A stretch of 64,000 nt of DNA from Pirellulales bacterium (lineage in GTDB: Bacteria; Planctomycetota; Planctomycetia; Pirellulales; DATAWG01), in the NCBI GenBank assembly GCA_036267355.1, contig DATAWG010000098.1, forward strand, positions 1 through 64,000, given 5' to 3'. Within the stretch, counting starts at the first letter, position 1, and each line of letters begins with the position of its first letter. Below, piece after piece: positions 1 through 8,340 of the stretch. Made by a program: the position numbers and the translations under genes. The notes beneath the pieces were generated by a model. That model saw only the letters and a program-made list of their open reading frames with translations, was not told where the DNA came from and made no database searches.

Positions 1-1
1 T

Positions 2-262
2 TGCGAGAAGGCTGGAAGCTTCGATCCCGACAAAGTCCGTGCGGCTGCTTTGGGTCTGGAGTTCGAGTCGCCGAGCGGTAAGCGCAAGGTCGCCGAAAAT
101 CAGCACACCTGGATGCCGTGCTTCGTCGGCGAAATTCAAAAAGATGGCCAGTTCAAGATCGTGTATAAACACGAAGGCTTGATCGCTCCGCAGGCGTATA
201 GCAAATATTTGCATCCGGACGGAAAGATTCCGGCTCCGACCGGCGGACCGAAAAAGGAATAA
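2..262 (+). CDS. Urea/amide-type ABC transporter substrate-binding protein, C-terminal end (partial)
   Basis: This is the 3' end of a gene that begins before the window. The open frame runs from base 2 to a TAA at 260-262 and gives 86 residues. The pattern VRAAALGLEFESPSGK, then GEIQKDGQFKIVY and a C-terminal Q-x-YSKYLHPD segment, resembles the C-terminus of the UrtA/AmiC branch of periplasmic Leu/Ile/Val-type binding proteins, which deliver urea or short amides to a UrtBCDE-type permease. Seen: the frame, the stop and the motifs. Known of the family: the binding role. Inferred: the substrate. In a usual urt operon the permease genes follow urtA. Here a MOSC gene follows after about 360 bp, so the protein is either a stand-alone paralogue or the last gene of its operon. 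Confidence 0.7.
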   Translation, partial: CEKAGSFDPDKVRAAALGLEFESPSGKRKVAENQHTWMPCFVGEIQKDGQFKIVYKHEGLIAPQAYSKYLHPDGKIPAPTGGPKKE

Positions 263-403
263 ATCGTTCGCTCGCTCCGGTGCGGAGCGCCGGCAAGCGA
301 GCAACAATCGAAGGGCAGGCCGCTCAGGATGATCGGCCGAGATTGCGATCGGGAAGATCGCGGCGTTAACCGATGTGTGAATGATTATTCACGCGGATCG
401 TTG

Positions 404-440
404 TCCAACCGCCGGGCCGAACTCCGGCCCGGCGGTTGGA
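404..440 (+). terminator. Strong inverted repeat, probable terminator
   Basis: A perfect 16-bp stem (404-419 with 425-440) closes a 5-nt loop and is followed by a moderately T-rich stretch (GGTTTCGTTTC). Stem strength and position downstream of the binding-protein gene suggest transcription termination. There is no clean T-tract, so it could also be a structural repeat. Confidence 0.5.
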
Positions 441-486
441 CGGTTTCGTTTCGCAGAATCTGCTTCGTTTACCGGCTGCGTTGGCC

Positions 487-577
487 TCGGCCGAACGTTG
501 ACTTCTGTTTTTCGAACCCCTCACGCCGCCCCCTTTCTCGCAGGGGGGAGCCGCTGAGAAGATATTTTTTGGCCGAT
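487..577. repeat. Fold-back element, GGCCGAAAAATAACTTC family, diverged copy A
   Basis: The left arm is CTCGGCCGAACGTTGACTTC. The right arm GAGAAGATATTTTTTGGCCG is its approximate reverse complement. The middle reads TTCGAACCCCTCACGCC, then a C-rich/G-rich pair. The order of parts matches copies at 1595-1691 and 24094-24193 and a half copy at 49047-49099. It is the most diverged copy in the window. Confidence 0.65.
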
Positions 578-621
578 CCTTGAAGGCCCCGGCGTCGTTC
601 TGGAATTATCAGGCGGTGATT

Positions 622-1287
622 ATGAAACTGATCTCGATCAACGTCGGGCAACCTCGTGTGGTCGACTGGAAGGGGAAGGAATACACGACCGGAATTTTTA
701 AGTATCCGGTCGATGGGCCGATCGTATTGCGAAAACTTAACCTTGAGGGCGACAAGCAGGTCGATCTTTCGGTGCATGGCGGTCCCGACCGGCCCGTCTA
801 TGTTTATCCGGCCGAGCATTACGATTTTTGGAAAACGGCGCTGAACCAGCCCGTGCTGCTACCCTGGGGCAGTTTTGGCGAGAATTTCACGTCTTCGGGC
901 ATTTTGGAAGACGACATTCACATCGGCGATCATATCCGTTTTGGCTCCGTCGTGCTCATGCCCACGCAGCCGCGAATGCCGTGTGTGAAGCTCGGCATCC
1001 GCTTCAACGATGCCGCCATGGTGAAGCGGTTCATGGAAACCGAACGCTGCGGATTCTACATGGCCGTGGTGAAGGAAGGCGAAGTGACGGCCGGCGACAA
1101 GATCGAAATCGTCTCGCGGGCGGAGAATTCGATGTCGATCATCGAACTGCGGCGGATCTATATGGCCAAGGACGAGCCGGCCGCGATTCAGCGCGCCTTG
1201 AATCTGCCGGCTTTGTCGCAGGATTGGCGAGAGCAGTTTCTCAAACGATTAGCCGACTGCGAACCAGCCACGACCAGCACAACGTGA
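622..1287 (+). CDS. MOSC domain-containing protein (YiiM-like)
   Basis: The 221-residue protein matches the YiiM type of MOSC (molybdenum cofactor sulfurase C-terminal) domain in length and motifs. These are SINVGQPR near the start, KQVDLSVHGGPD, GSFGENFT, and PRMPCVKLGIRF with the conserved cysteine, followed by GFYMAVVKEG. YiiM-type proteins bind molybdenum cofactor and take part in reductions such as that of N-hydroxylated compounds. The ATG at 622 is chosen over an in-frame TTG at 580 because the domain begins there and an AGGCGG stretch lies 5 nt upstream. It stands alone, and the next gene is on the other strand. The substrate is not predictable from sequence. Confidence 0.85.
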   Translation: MKLISINVGQPRVVDWKGKEYTTGIFKYPVDGPIVLRKLNLEGDKQVDLSVHGGPDRPVYVYPAEHYDFWKTALNQPVLLPWGSFGENFTSSGILEDDIHIGDHIRFGSVVLMPTQPRMPCVKLGIRFNDAAMVKRFMETERCGFYMAVVKEGEVTAGDKIEIVSRAENSMSIIELRRIYMAKDEPAAIQRALNLPALSQDWREQFLKRLADCEPATTSTT

Positions 1288-1393
1288 CGTTGTTGCCAGA
1301 GAATAACGTCGGCACCTCGAGATTGGGTGCCGTGCCCACGGATCGTTTCCGCGAGCCGATCGCAGACGAAATCGGCGAAGGGCGAATCAAGCG

Positions 1394-1547
1394 GTGTGGC
1401 ACTGGCAAGCGAAGTCTGCCCGTGCGAGAGCCGCGGAGCGACCATGATCTTGCGATGTGGCCGTTCGAGCCCCGCTAGACAAAGGGCAGGATGGTTGATG
1501 GCCACCTCGCCGGACACACTGGCAGACTTCGCTTGCCGGTGGCACAC
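1394..1547. repeat. Inverted-repeat element with GGCACAC / GCAAGCGAAGTCTGCC arms
   Basis: The arm at 1394-1420 (GTGTGGCACTGGCAAGCG, then AAGTCTGCC) and the arm at 1521-1547 (GGCAGACTTCGCTTGCCG, then GTGGCACAC) are near-perfect reverse complements about 100 bp apart. A shorter relative with arms GCCAGTGGCACAC / GTGTGCCACTGGC lies at 39735-39768. The structure suggests a small non-autonomous mobile or REP-like element. Confidence 0.6.
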
Positions 1548-1594
1548 ATGCTCGTCGCCCGCCGGTGGCACACATGCCCGGCCTGGGCATGTAA

Positions 1595-1691
1595 GGCTCG
1601 GCCGAAAAATAACTTCCGCTTTTTGAACCTTTCAGCCTACCCTCTCCCGCAAGGGGAGAGGGTCTGCGGAGAAGTTACTTTTCGGCCAAGC
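1595..1691. mobile_element. Fold-back element, GGCCGAAAAATAACTTC family, copy B
   Basis: A 97-bp element. The left arm GGCTCGGCCGAAAAATAACT is answered by the right arm GAAGTTACTTTTCGGCC. Inside lies a second stem, CCCTCTCCC / GGGGAGAGGG around a GCAA loop. It is therefore two nested hairpins. There is no open frame, so it could move only with help from elsewhere (MITE-like). This is inferred from its repeated occurrence in this window. Confidence 0.7.
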
Positions 1692-1771
1692 TTAAGCCGA
1701 CAACCATGCCCAGGCAAAGCGGTGGGCATGGCAGCCATCTTCGAAACGCGAGCTTTACAGCGCCGGCGGCT

Positions 1772-3304
1772 TTACTGTGCCGGCGGCTTTACTGTGCGTA
1801 TGTCTGGCTGGCCGAGGGCGGTGGTTGCCATACGCAGAGAAACGTCGCCGGTCTTGCCGGCCACGGCGCGAAAAAATTCGCGCGGCGTGCGGACGGACGT
1901 TGTCCCAACCGCACCGATGAACATGCCATACTGGAGCCCGGCTGCCGCGGCCGGACTTCCTTTCTCGACTTCGACCACCACGACTGCCGATCCCGGATCG
2001 GGAATCCCTAAATCGATTCGGCCAAGGTCGCGCGGCAACGCCGTTCCAAAATCAATTCTCATCCCGCGCCAACTCGGGCCCGGCTTTGTGACCACTTTCA
2101 CGCCTCGAACCGGATATTTGGCGAGCACGACCGGTATTTTGGTGGTCTGCTCATCGCGCAGCACCATCAGCTCGACATGCGATTCGGCCGGCAAGCTTCC
2201 GACGTCGCGATACAGTTCGTCGGCGTCGAAGATCGCTCGGCCGTTCACTTGCGTTACGACATCGCCCAATTTGAGATTGGATTCCTCGGCCGGCGAGCCG
2301 GGTTCGACCTGCATGATGCGAGCGCCGTGAGCCCCTCCGAGAATCTCCGCCGGGTTGAGGTTGACCGGCTTGACGCCGAGATAGCCGTATTCCACTTCCC
2401 GGCCGTCCTTGAGCGTATCCACGGCGCGACGGAACGTGGCATCGACAGGAATGGCGTAGCCCGCCGCCTGTTCATATCCGGCGGTCGCGGCCAGCGCGGT
2501 CGTCAGGCCGATCATTTCTCCCTTGAGATTCACAAGCGCCCCGCCGCTCGTGCCGAAATTTAGTTTGGCATCGGTTTGGATAAGGGTTCCAAAGTGGTAA
2601 AGCTTGTCTTTCAGCGGGCGATTGCCGGAGTCAAATGCGGGGCCGGCCTTTCGCGCCAGGTTCGCGATAATGCCCCAACTGGCGCTGGCTTGGCCGTCGC
2701 GGGCGATGGCAAACGGATTGCCGAGGGCGACAACAATTTGCCCCTTTTTCAGCGTATCCGCATTGCCGAGCTTGATCGGAACCAAATCGTCCGCCTTGAT
2801 TTCCAGCACTGCCAGATCGCTGCGCGGATCGGCAGCTTTGATTCGCGCCGGATAGACCTTCCGCTCATAAGTCGTCACATAATGCTGACTTTTCAGACCA
2901 AGCACGTGGTAACAGGTCAGAATCAGGCCGTGCCGATCGATGACCACTCCGGTCCCGTACTCGTCCGGAATGAAATCGGAATCGCCGGGCGAAGCCGTGG
3001 CGCGGGCGAGGCGGCCGGAGCTGCGAGAGATTTCGAGACTGTCGGCTCGCGGTGCTTCATCGCCGTCGACACGATAAATCGCCACCACCGATTTCTCGCC
3101 GCGAGCGATCGCGTCGACCAGCAAATCCTGCAATGCCAGCGCTGCACGGGCGCCGGACGGCTCCGTGGTGGTCGCACGATCGATCGACGGCTTGCCGGGC
3201 GGGCCTTGCGCCGCAAGCGGCGCCGCGGCCAGCAGGATCGCGGCAAGCGACATTGCCCCACCGATGGCGATCCCCGGAAAGCATGCGACGCAGTGTTTTC
3301 GCAT
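1772..3304 (-). CDS. HtrA/DegP-like serine protease with two PDZ domains
   Basis: A 510-residue envelope protease. A hydrophobic signal-like segment covers residues about 13-33. The trypsin-like domain (about 60-290) has the catalytic triad in the expected places: His133 in TCYHVL, Asp163 in DPRSDLAVLEI, and Ser253 in GTSGGAL. The usual GNSGGPL is altered around the serine. PDZ-like domains follow at about 300-390 and 415-500. Family members degrade or refold damaged periplasmic proteins. The gene lies 38 bp after recA in the same direction and may be co-transcribed with it. An 18-bp direct duplication overlaps its stop codon. An in-frame Met18 is an alternative start that keeps the hydrophobic segment. 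Confidence 0.88.
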   Translation of the reverse strand: MRKHCVACFPGIAIGGAMSLAAILLAAAPLAAQGPPGKPSIDRATTTEPSGARAALALQDLLVDAIARGEKSVVAIYRVDGDEAPRADSLEISRSSGRLARATASPGDSDFIPDEYGTGVVIDRHGLILTCYHVLGLKSQHYVTTYERKVYPARIKAADPRSDLAVLEIKADDLVPIKLGNADTLKKGQIVVALGNPFAIARDGQASASWGIIANLARKAGPAFDSGNRPLKDKLYHFGTLIQTDAKLNFGTSGGALVNLKGEMIGLTTALAATAGYEQAAGYAIPVDATFRRAVDTLKDGREVEYGYLGVKPVNLNPAEILGGAHGARIMQVEPGSPAEESNLKLGDVVTQVNGRAIFDADELYRDVGSLPAESHVELMVLRDEQTTKIPVVLAKYPVRGVKVVTKPGPSWRGMRIDFGTALPRDLGRIDLGIPDPGSAVVVVEVEKGSPAAAAGLQYGMFIGAVGTTSVRTPREFFRAVAGKTGDVSLRMATTALGQPDIRTVKPPAQ

Positions 3305-3342
3305 CGGAAGCCTCAGGTGGCTAAGCTTAGTCGCGCCAAACT

Positions 3343-4479
3343 TTACTCGCTGCCGTTTTGGCTATCGCCGTCGGCAGCGGCAGTCGTGGCCAGGGTGGGC
3401 GATTCCATGATCTTGTTGCGCAATTCTTGCACCACTTCGGGATGTTCGCGCAGATAAGCCCGCACTTTTTCGCGCCCTTGGCCCAAATGCAGTTCGCCGT
3501 AGCGGAACCATGCCCCGGATCGGACGATCAGCCGGGCTGTCATTGCCAGGTCGAGCACATCGCCTTCGTAGCTGATGCCGCTGACGTGGAGCATGTCGAA
3601 CTCGGCGATGCGAAACGGCGGCGCCACTTTGTTCTTCACCACCTTCGCCCGGACCCGCTGCCCAATGACATCTTCGCCGTCCTTCAGTTGCCCGATGCGG
3701 CGGACATCGATCCGGCAGGAGCTATAGAATTTTAGCGCTCGGCCGCCGGGCGTGGTTTCGGGGTTGCCGAACATCACGCCGATTTTTTCCCGGAGCTGAT
3801 TGATGAAGATCACGCAGGTCTTGCTCTTGGAAATTGCGCCGGTGAGCTTGCGCAGGGCCTGGCTCATAAGCCGGGCTTGCAGGCCGACGTGCGAATCGCC
3901 CATTTCGCCTTCCAATTCGCGCTGCGGGACGAGGGCAGCGACGGAGTCGATCACGATGACATCGACCGCGTTCGAGCGAATCAGCATCTCCGTGATCTGC
4001 ATCGCTTCTTCACCGCTGCCGGGCTGGCTGACCAGGAGCGTTTCCAGCTCGACACCCAGTTTTTTGGCCCAACTTGGATCGAGAGCGTGCTCGGCGTCGA
4101 TGAAGGCGCCGATGCCGCCCGCGGCCTGGGCGCGGGCCACGATGTGCAAGGCGAGCGTCGTTTTGCCGCTCGATTCGGGGCCGAAGATTTCGATGATCCG
4201 TCCCTTCGGAACGCCGTTTCCGCCCAAGGCGATGTCGAGGGCCAAGCTGCCGGTGGGAATACCTTCGATCTGGCCGTGCCCGCTGGTGCCCAGCGGCATG
4301 ATCGAGCCTTCGCCGTATTGCTTTTCGATCTGTGCCAACGTGTTCTTCAGCGCCGGATGGCTATCGAGCATTCCCTTGGCCGACACGGAAGAATTGGCCG
4401 ACGATTCGGCTCGCGACGGCTTGCTCGACGGGGCTTCTTTCTTTGGCATGCGGTGATTCGATTTGGTGGCGGTGACCAT
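3343..4479 (-). CDS. recA: Recombinase RecA
   Basis: RecA forms filaments on single-stranded DNA, drives strand exchange and triggers LexA self-cleavage. The 378-residue product has the Walker A motif GPESSGKTT (100-108), [34 protein letters not shown], the L2-loop pattern [17 protein letters not shown] and the acidic C-terminal region typical of the family. A poorly conserved extension of about 40 residues precedes the core, longer than in E. coli. The start at 4479 is supported by an AAGGAG ribosome site 8 nt upstream. The upstream extension of the frame is spurious. An SOS-like palindrome lies 72 bp upstream, which suggests LexA control. htrA follows closely. Confidence 0.98.
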   Translation of the reverse strand: MVTATKSNHRMPKKEAPSSKPSRAESSANSSVSAKGMLDSHPALKNTLAQIEKQYGEGSIMPLGTSGHGQIEGIPTGSLALDIALGGNGVPKGRIIEIFGPESSGKTTLALHIVARAQAAGGIGAFIDAEHALDPSWAKKLGVELETLLVSQPGSGEEAMQITEMLIRSNAVDVIVIDSVAALVPQRELEGEMGDSHVGLQARLMSQALRKLTGAISKSKTCVIFINQLREKIGVMFGNPETTPGGRALKFYSSCRIDVRRIGQLKDGEDVIGQRVRAKVVKNKVAPPFRIAEFDMLHVSGISYEGDVLDLAMTARLIVRSGAWFRYGELHLGQGREKVRAYLREHPEVVQELRNKIMESPTLATTAAADGDSQNGSE

Positions 4480-4550
4480 GGGGCACGCTCCTTTGCCTTG
4501 CGCTGGCCGCGAGAACGGGGGCCTCGCGCCAGCGACGCGGGCTCCCGCTG

Positions 4551-4578
4551 GATATACTGAACTCTTGAACAGTATATC
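4551..4578 (-). promoter_or_regulatory. SOS (LexA-like) operator upstream of recA
   Basis: The arms GATATACTG (4551-4559) and CAGTATATC (4570-4578) form a perfect 9-bp palindrome around a 10-bp spacer. Read on the recA strand it has the layout TACTGT-N8-TCAGTA, close to the gammaproteobacterial LexA box CTGT-N8-ACAG. The spacer also holds two GTTC direct repeats 4 bp apart. The location 72 bp before the recA start fits an operator overlapping the promoter. The identity of the binding protein is inferred. Confidence 0.7.
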
Positions 4579-4903
4579 GGCCGGTTCTTGCCCGAGCAAT
4601 AGAGGTGTGGAAATAATTTGCTGCGCGCGGTGGGTGTGGCCTGGTAGCTTGCTAAATTGTCGAAAACAGCACTCTCGGGATTGTACCAAATCGGCGGTGG
4701 TTAAAGAGGGGCCGGCAGAAAGCGAGCGGAATTTCGCCAAGAACCGGCACGACCGGCGAGCATTCTGCCCAGTTCGCGGTTGGCGACGTCCAAATGACAG
4801 ATGAACTGCCCGGCGGTGCTAGCCCGGCAAATCGGCATTTTGCCTAGGTTGGTCGCAAAACAGCAGCCCGCAGTTGAAGCAAAGCGGAGATGGCCACGTC
4901 TGG

Positions 4904-5034
4904 CAGGATTTCCTCGCTGACGCTTCGGGCTTGTGTCAGGATTTCCTCGCTAGCGCTTCGGGCTTGTTCAGGATTTCCTCGCTGACGCTTCGGGCTTGTG
5001 TCAGGATTTCCTCGCTGACGCTTCGGGCTTGTGT
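4904..5034. repeat. Four tandem 32-33 bp repeats, SPKRQRG family
   Basis: Four head-to-tail units begin at 4904, 4937, 4969 and 5002, each built on CAGGATTTCCTCGCTGACGC then TTCGGGCTTGTGT. The second unit is one base shorter and has TAGC instead of TGAC. The reverse strand of the core reads AGCCCGAAGCGTCAGCGAGG, translated in one frame as SPKRQRG, a motif I recognise from planctomycete genomes. There are no unique spacers, so this is not a CRISPR array. Confidence 0.85.
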
Positions 5035-5062
5035 GCGGATCGGTGAGTTCTGAGAGCAAGCT

Positions 5063-6145
5063 TTAGTACTTCGATTGATCGATGGGCTGGCCGTCGTGGC
5101 GATTGGCCAGCCGGTCGTGGGTCGTGAGATCGACCGTGAAGGCGATCGTGCGCACGGAGCCGTCGCACATGGCCATGCCGAAGCCGTTTGTATGGGCGCT
5201 GCCGAAGATGTTGTTGTTGCTGTAGCCGGGCGTGTCTTGCGAGGGAGCGAGGCCGGGGCCGCCCCAACGGCCGACATCGGCATTGAAGCCCATGTAGGCG
5301 TTTTCGTTGTCGCCGCCGTCTTGGCCGTTGGTGTAGTCGTCGGGCGGGAGGTATTTTTCGCCGATCAAGTAGGTGTTGCTCAATCCATCGGTGACGCTCT
5401 CCGGAGGGATTTGGCTTCCCGGATAGATAATGCCGGTGGATGCTTTGGCAATCGACTGCCAACTTTGCATGGCGCTAGAGCTGATTCCATCGGCATACTT
5501 GCCGGGGCCGGCATCGTCGTTGTAGTCGGCTGAACCTTGGTTGTCGTTCCATACCGCGCCCGGCTCCTCGGCGTTGTCGCCGGCGTTGCAACCGTAGTCG
5601 GTCTTGGCGACCGCGGAGGGCGGAGTGCTGCTGCCGAAGTTCGGGCTGCAAAAATTGTCGCCGGCCGTGAGCCACGTCGGATAGGTTTGCAATGCCCGCC
5701 GGCTGGGGCAATTCAGAACGGCCAGCGGCGTCGAGAGCATTTGTCCGGCCGCGGTGGCAAGCGCGGCACCGGTCTGGCCGCGTTGCAGGTCGTGCAAGTT
5801 CTGCTGGTCGATGAACGGCAGGACGTTAAAAATCCAACCGCCCGGCTGCGTTATGCCCGACCCATACTGCGGATCGCCGATCCAGCCCCATCCCCAACCG
5901 CCGCCGGGGAAATATCCGAACTGCACCGAGTGGGCGATGCAGCCTTCCGCCAATTGCTTGATGTTGTTCTTGCACGTCGTCTGGCGGCCTTGTTCGCGGG
6001 CGGAGTTCACCGCCGGCAGGAGCAGCGAGATCAAAATTCCGATGATCGTAATGACCACCAGAAGCTCGACCAACGTGAAACCGCGGCGCGACTGGCTCAC
6101 GGGCCGCCGCGCCAGGCACCGTGCCGGTTGGCAATGCACAACCAT
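5063..6145 (-). CDS. DUF1559 domain-containing prepilin-like protein
   Basis: This 360-residue protein belongs to the DUF1559 family that is greatly expanded in planctomycetes. The N-terminus has a type IV pilin-like cleavage and methylation signal, [17 protein letters not shown] (about residues 20-36), then SLLLPAV and a DUF1559 core with the C-terminal DGSVR motif ([11 protein letters not shown]). It is probably processed by a prepilin peptidase and located in the envelope. The exact role of the family is unknown. Start 6145 has a GGGGAGG ribosome site close upstream. Aromatic and Gly-rich segments (GGGWGWGW) follow the pilin helix. No pilus assembly genes are adjacent. Confidence 0.9.
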   Translation of the reverse strand: MVVHCQPARCLARRPVSQSRRGFTLVELLVVITIIGILISLLLPAVNSAREQGRQTTCKNNIKQLAEGCIAHSVQFGYFPGGGWGWGWIGDPQYGSGITQPGGWIFNVLPFIDQQNLHDLQRGQTGAALATAAGQMLSTPLAVLNCPSRRALQTYPTWLTAGDNFCSPNFGSSTPPSAVAKTDYGCNAGDNAEEPGAVWNDNQGSADYNDDAGPGKYADGISSSAMQSWQSIAKASTGIIYPGSQIPPESVTDGLSNTYLIGEKYLPPDDYTNGQDGGDNENAYMGFNADVGRWGGPGLAPSQDTPGYSNNNIFGSAHTNGFGMAMCDGSVRTIAFTVDLTTHDRLANRHDGQPIDQSKY

Positions 6146-6190
6146 GACCTCCCCGCAATGATGTTTTTCCCCTGCCGCGCTCTAATTAAA

Positions 6191-6219
6191 AGTGTAGCAA
6201 TCTTCGACAACTTATACAA
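6191..6219 (-). promoter_or_regulatory. Possible sigma70-type promoter for the DUF1559 gene
   Basis: On the minus strand TTGTAT and TACACT are separated by 17 bp and match the -35 and -10 consensus at four of six positions each. They lie in the most AT-rich part of the region, about 50 bp before the start codon. This rests on sequence resemblance only. Confidence 0.35.
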
Positions 6220-6349
6220 ACAGCATAAAACCGTCTCGATAAATCGCGGTCGCTGCCGAGTTACCGCGTTCGCGCCGTGGCGACCATGCCGCCACTCCGC
6301 TATCTTCTTCGTTGTATTGCCAGCGCGGATCGGCAACAGTAGCTACAAT

Positions 6350-7375
6350 ATGGGGATGCCAGAGCCAATTTCCGCACCGCAATCCTTCCCGCTAGTGCCG
6401 GATAATTCGAAGCCGGAGGGCTCGAAGCCGGTTGCGTCGAAGCCGCGGCCATTTCGCAGGGCGGTGCTTCGCGGCGTAGCGCTCGTGCTGCCGCCAGTGT
6501 TGACGGTCGTCACGCTCCTTTGGGTCGCGAGCACCGTGCAGGTGTATGTCTTGCAGCCGGTTACGGTCGGGGCTCGGGAGGTGCTCATCTGGTGGATCAG
6601 CGACGTGCGGCTCGAGCCCGACGACGTCGCCGGCGGCAAGCCGATGATGACCATCCATGGCCGCACGTACGAGCGATTGGAAAGCGGGCAATATGTTCCG
6701 CAGCAGGTGGTGGCCGATATGGCGGTATTGCCGCCCAATGCACGTTCGGCCTACGAGCAATATGTCTCCCGGCATTATTTACGGCCGACGATCGTCGTGC
6801 CGCTGTTTTTGCTGGTTTTTCTGACGGTGTTGTATGTGCTTGGCAAGCTGTTCACGGCACGAATGGGGAGCATCATCGAGGCGCTCGTGCGGCGGTTGCC
6901 TCTGGTGCGCGGCGTATACGCTTCGGTGAAGCAGGTGACCGATTTGGCGCTAGTGGATAGCGGCGACGTGCATTATTTGCGCGTCGTGGCGATCGAATTT
7001 CCCCGGGCGGGGATTTGGACGGTCGGGTTGGTGACCAGCGAAGGAATGAGCGACATCGCCGGCGCGGCGGGGGAGCCATGTCTGACGGTGGCCGTGCCGG
7101 GGTCGCCGGTGCCCTTTACGGGCAACGTGGTGACGGTGCCGAAAAGCGCGGCCCACGATTTAAATATCTCGATCGACGAAGCGCTGCAATTCTTCATTTC
7201 CTGCGGAGTTGTCGTGCCGCTGCGCGAAAGGATTGGAAAGGACGCCGTGAGAACTTCGGTCGTAAAGCTGCCTGAGCCGATTGCCTCGAGAGGGGCGCGC
7301 GGCGAACGGATGGGGTCGAATTCGCCAAGTCCGCCATTCTCAGATGTACAACAACCTGGAGCCGAGGGACGATGA
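6350..7375 (+). CDS. DUF502 family membrane protein
   Basis: A 341-residue inner-membrane protein of the DUF502 family. Two hydrophobic helices are visible: about residues 42-62 (LRGVALVLPPVLTVVTLLWV) and about 148-166 (IVVPLFLLVFLTVLYVLG). The conserved LPLVRGVYASVKQV segment and a C-terminal soluble domain containing VPKSAAHDLNISIDEALQFFISCG are typical. The function of the family is not established. Start 6350 or the next Met at 6356 are both possible, and the long upstream extension of the frame is not credible. The last codon overlaps the start of hemC by four bases (ATGA), which indicates translational coupling. Confidence 0.85.
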   Translation: MGMPEPISAPQSFPLVPDNSKPEGSKPVASKPRPFRRAVLRGVALVLPPVLTVVTLLWVASTVQVYVLQPVTVGAREVLIWWISDVRLEPDDVAGGKPMMTIHGRTYERLESGQYVPQQVVADMAVLPPNARSAYEQYVSRHYLRPTIVVPLFLLVFLTVLYVLGKLFTARMGSIIEALVRRLPLVRGVYASVKQVTDLALVDSGDVHYLRVVAIEFPRAGIWTVGLVTSEGMSDIAGAAGEPCLTVAVPGSPVPFTGNVVTVPKSAAHDLNISIDEALQFFISCGVVVPLRERIGKDAVRTSVVKLPEPIASRGARGERMGSNSPSPPFSDVQQPGAEGR

Positions 7376-8340
7376 GTTTCGCTCCATCCATTCGCATCGG
7401 CACTCGGAGCAGCCCGTTGGCTCGCTGGCAGGCGCAATGGGTGTCGGATGCGCTTGTCGACGCCGGCCGTCGGACGGAATTGGTGCCGATCACCACGCGC
7501 GGCGACGTTCAGCAGCTCGCTCCGGTCGAACAGCTCGGCACGCGCGGCGTGTTCACGAAGGAATTGCAGCGGGCCTTGCTCGCCAACGAGATTGATGTCG
7601 CGGTGCACAGCCTCAAGGATTTGCCCACCGAGGCTGTGCCTGGGCTGATTCTCGCGGCGGTGCCTAAGCGCGAGACGCCACTGGATGTGGTGGTCAGCCG
7701 CGACGGTTCGACGTTAACGGAGCTCCCCGCCGGAGCGCGAATCGGCACGGGCAGCTTGCGTCGGCAGAGCCAACTGCTCCATCTTCGCCCCGATCTGAGT
7801 GTTTCGCAGGTCCGCGGCAACGTCGACACTCGTTTGCGAAAGCTCGACGAGGGACAATTCGACGCATTGATTTTGGCCGAGGCAGGATTGCGCCGGCTCG
7901 GGTTGGCTCACCGAGTGACGCAGGTGCTCGGGCCGGATCAAATGCTGCCTGCGGTCGGTCAAGGAGCACTTGGATTGGAAACTCGTGCCGCCGATCATGC
8001 CACCCGCGAGGCCGTTGCGGCGCTCGACCATCCGGCATCGCACCTCGCAGTGCTGGCGGAACGGTCGCTGCTGGATTCGCTCGAAGGCGGATGCTTGGCC
8101 CCGATTGGGGCCTTGGCCACGATTGATTCGACGGCCAGGATGCGATTGCAAGGAGTCGTGCTGAGCCGCGACGGCTTCGAGCGATTGCACGCGAGCGTCG
8201 AGGAAAATCTTCAAGCGGACGTTCGAGCTACAGCTGGCGCCGATCGGGCGATTGAAGTAGGCCGCCGCCTGGCCGCGAAATTGCTCGAGCAGGGCGCCGG
8301 CAGCTTGATTCTCGCAGCGCGTGATGAACGGCCCGCATAG
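7372..8340 (+). CDS. hemC: Hydroxymethylbilane synthase (porphobilinogen deaminase)
   Basis: HemC polymerises four porphobilinogen molecules to hydroxymethylbilane in haem and chlorin biosynthesis, in the cytoplasm. The 322-residue sequence has IRIGTRSSPLARWQA at the start, FTKELQRALL, VAVHSLKDLPT with the catalytic Asp83, GTGSLRRQSQLL, VRGNVDTRL and MLPAVGQGALGLE. The dipyrromethane-binding cysteine is Cys241 in LEGGCLAPIG. Length and motif order match the family. It overlaps the DUF502 gene by four bases. No other haem genes are in the window. Confidence 0.97.
   Translation: MSFAPSIRIGTRSSPLARWQAQWVSDALVDAGRRTELVPITTRGDVQQLAPVEQLGTRGVFTKELQRALLANEIDVAVHSLKDLPTEAVPGLILAAVPKRETPLDVVVSRDGSTLTELPAGARIGTGSLRRQSQLLHLRPDLSVSQVRGNVDTRLRKLDEGQFDALILAEAGLRRLGLAHRVTQVLGPDQMLPAVGQGALGLETRAADHATREAVAALDHPASHLAVLAERSLLDSLEGGCLAPIGALATIDSTARMRLQGVVLSRDGFERLHASVEENLQADVRATAGADRAIEVGRRLAAKLLEQGAGSLILAARDERPA

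Larger units (their letters stand above)
263..621. other. Intergenic region with hairpins and a repeat copy
   Basis: No gene was found in these 359 bases. They hold a weak hairpin just after the stop codon (arms at about 270-276 and 296-302), a strong 16-bp inverted repeat (404-440), and a diverged copy of the GGCCGAAAAATAACTTC fold-back element (487-577) that ends just before the MOSC gene. Confidence 0.6.
1288..1771. other. Repeat-filled intergenic region
   Basis: These 484 bases separate the convergent MOSC and htrA genes. No credible gene was found. They contain a 27-bp imperfect inverted repeat pair (1394-1420 and 1521-1547), the fold-back element copy B (1595-1691), and an 18-bp direct duplication at the end of htrA (about 1761-1796). 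Confidence 0.6.
4480..5062. other. recA upstream region and tandem repeats
   Basis: This gene-free stretch of 583 bases holds the recA promoter region with its SOS-like palindrome (4551-4578) and a tandem array of four repeat units (4904-5034). No gene is supported between 4580 and 4900. The short open frames across the array only translate the repeat. Confidence 0.6.

Noticed and set aside
1491-2330. A 279-codon plus-strand frame opposite htrA
   Set aside because: It has no motifs and covers repeats and the antisense of the protease.
4904-5034. Possible CRISPR array
   Set aside because: The repeated units follow each other without unique spacers and there are no cas genes. It is a simple tandem array.
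6097-6336. Small minus-strand frame upstream of the DUF1559 gene
   Set aside because: It overlaps the AT-rich promoter region, has no ribosome site and no recognisable pattern.
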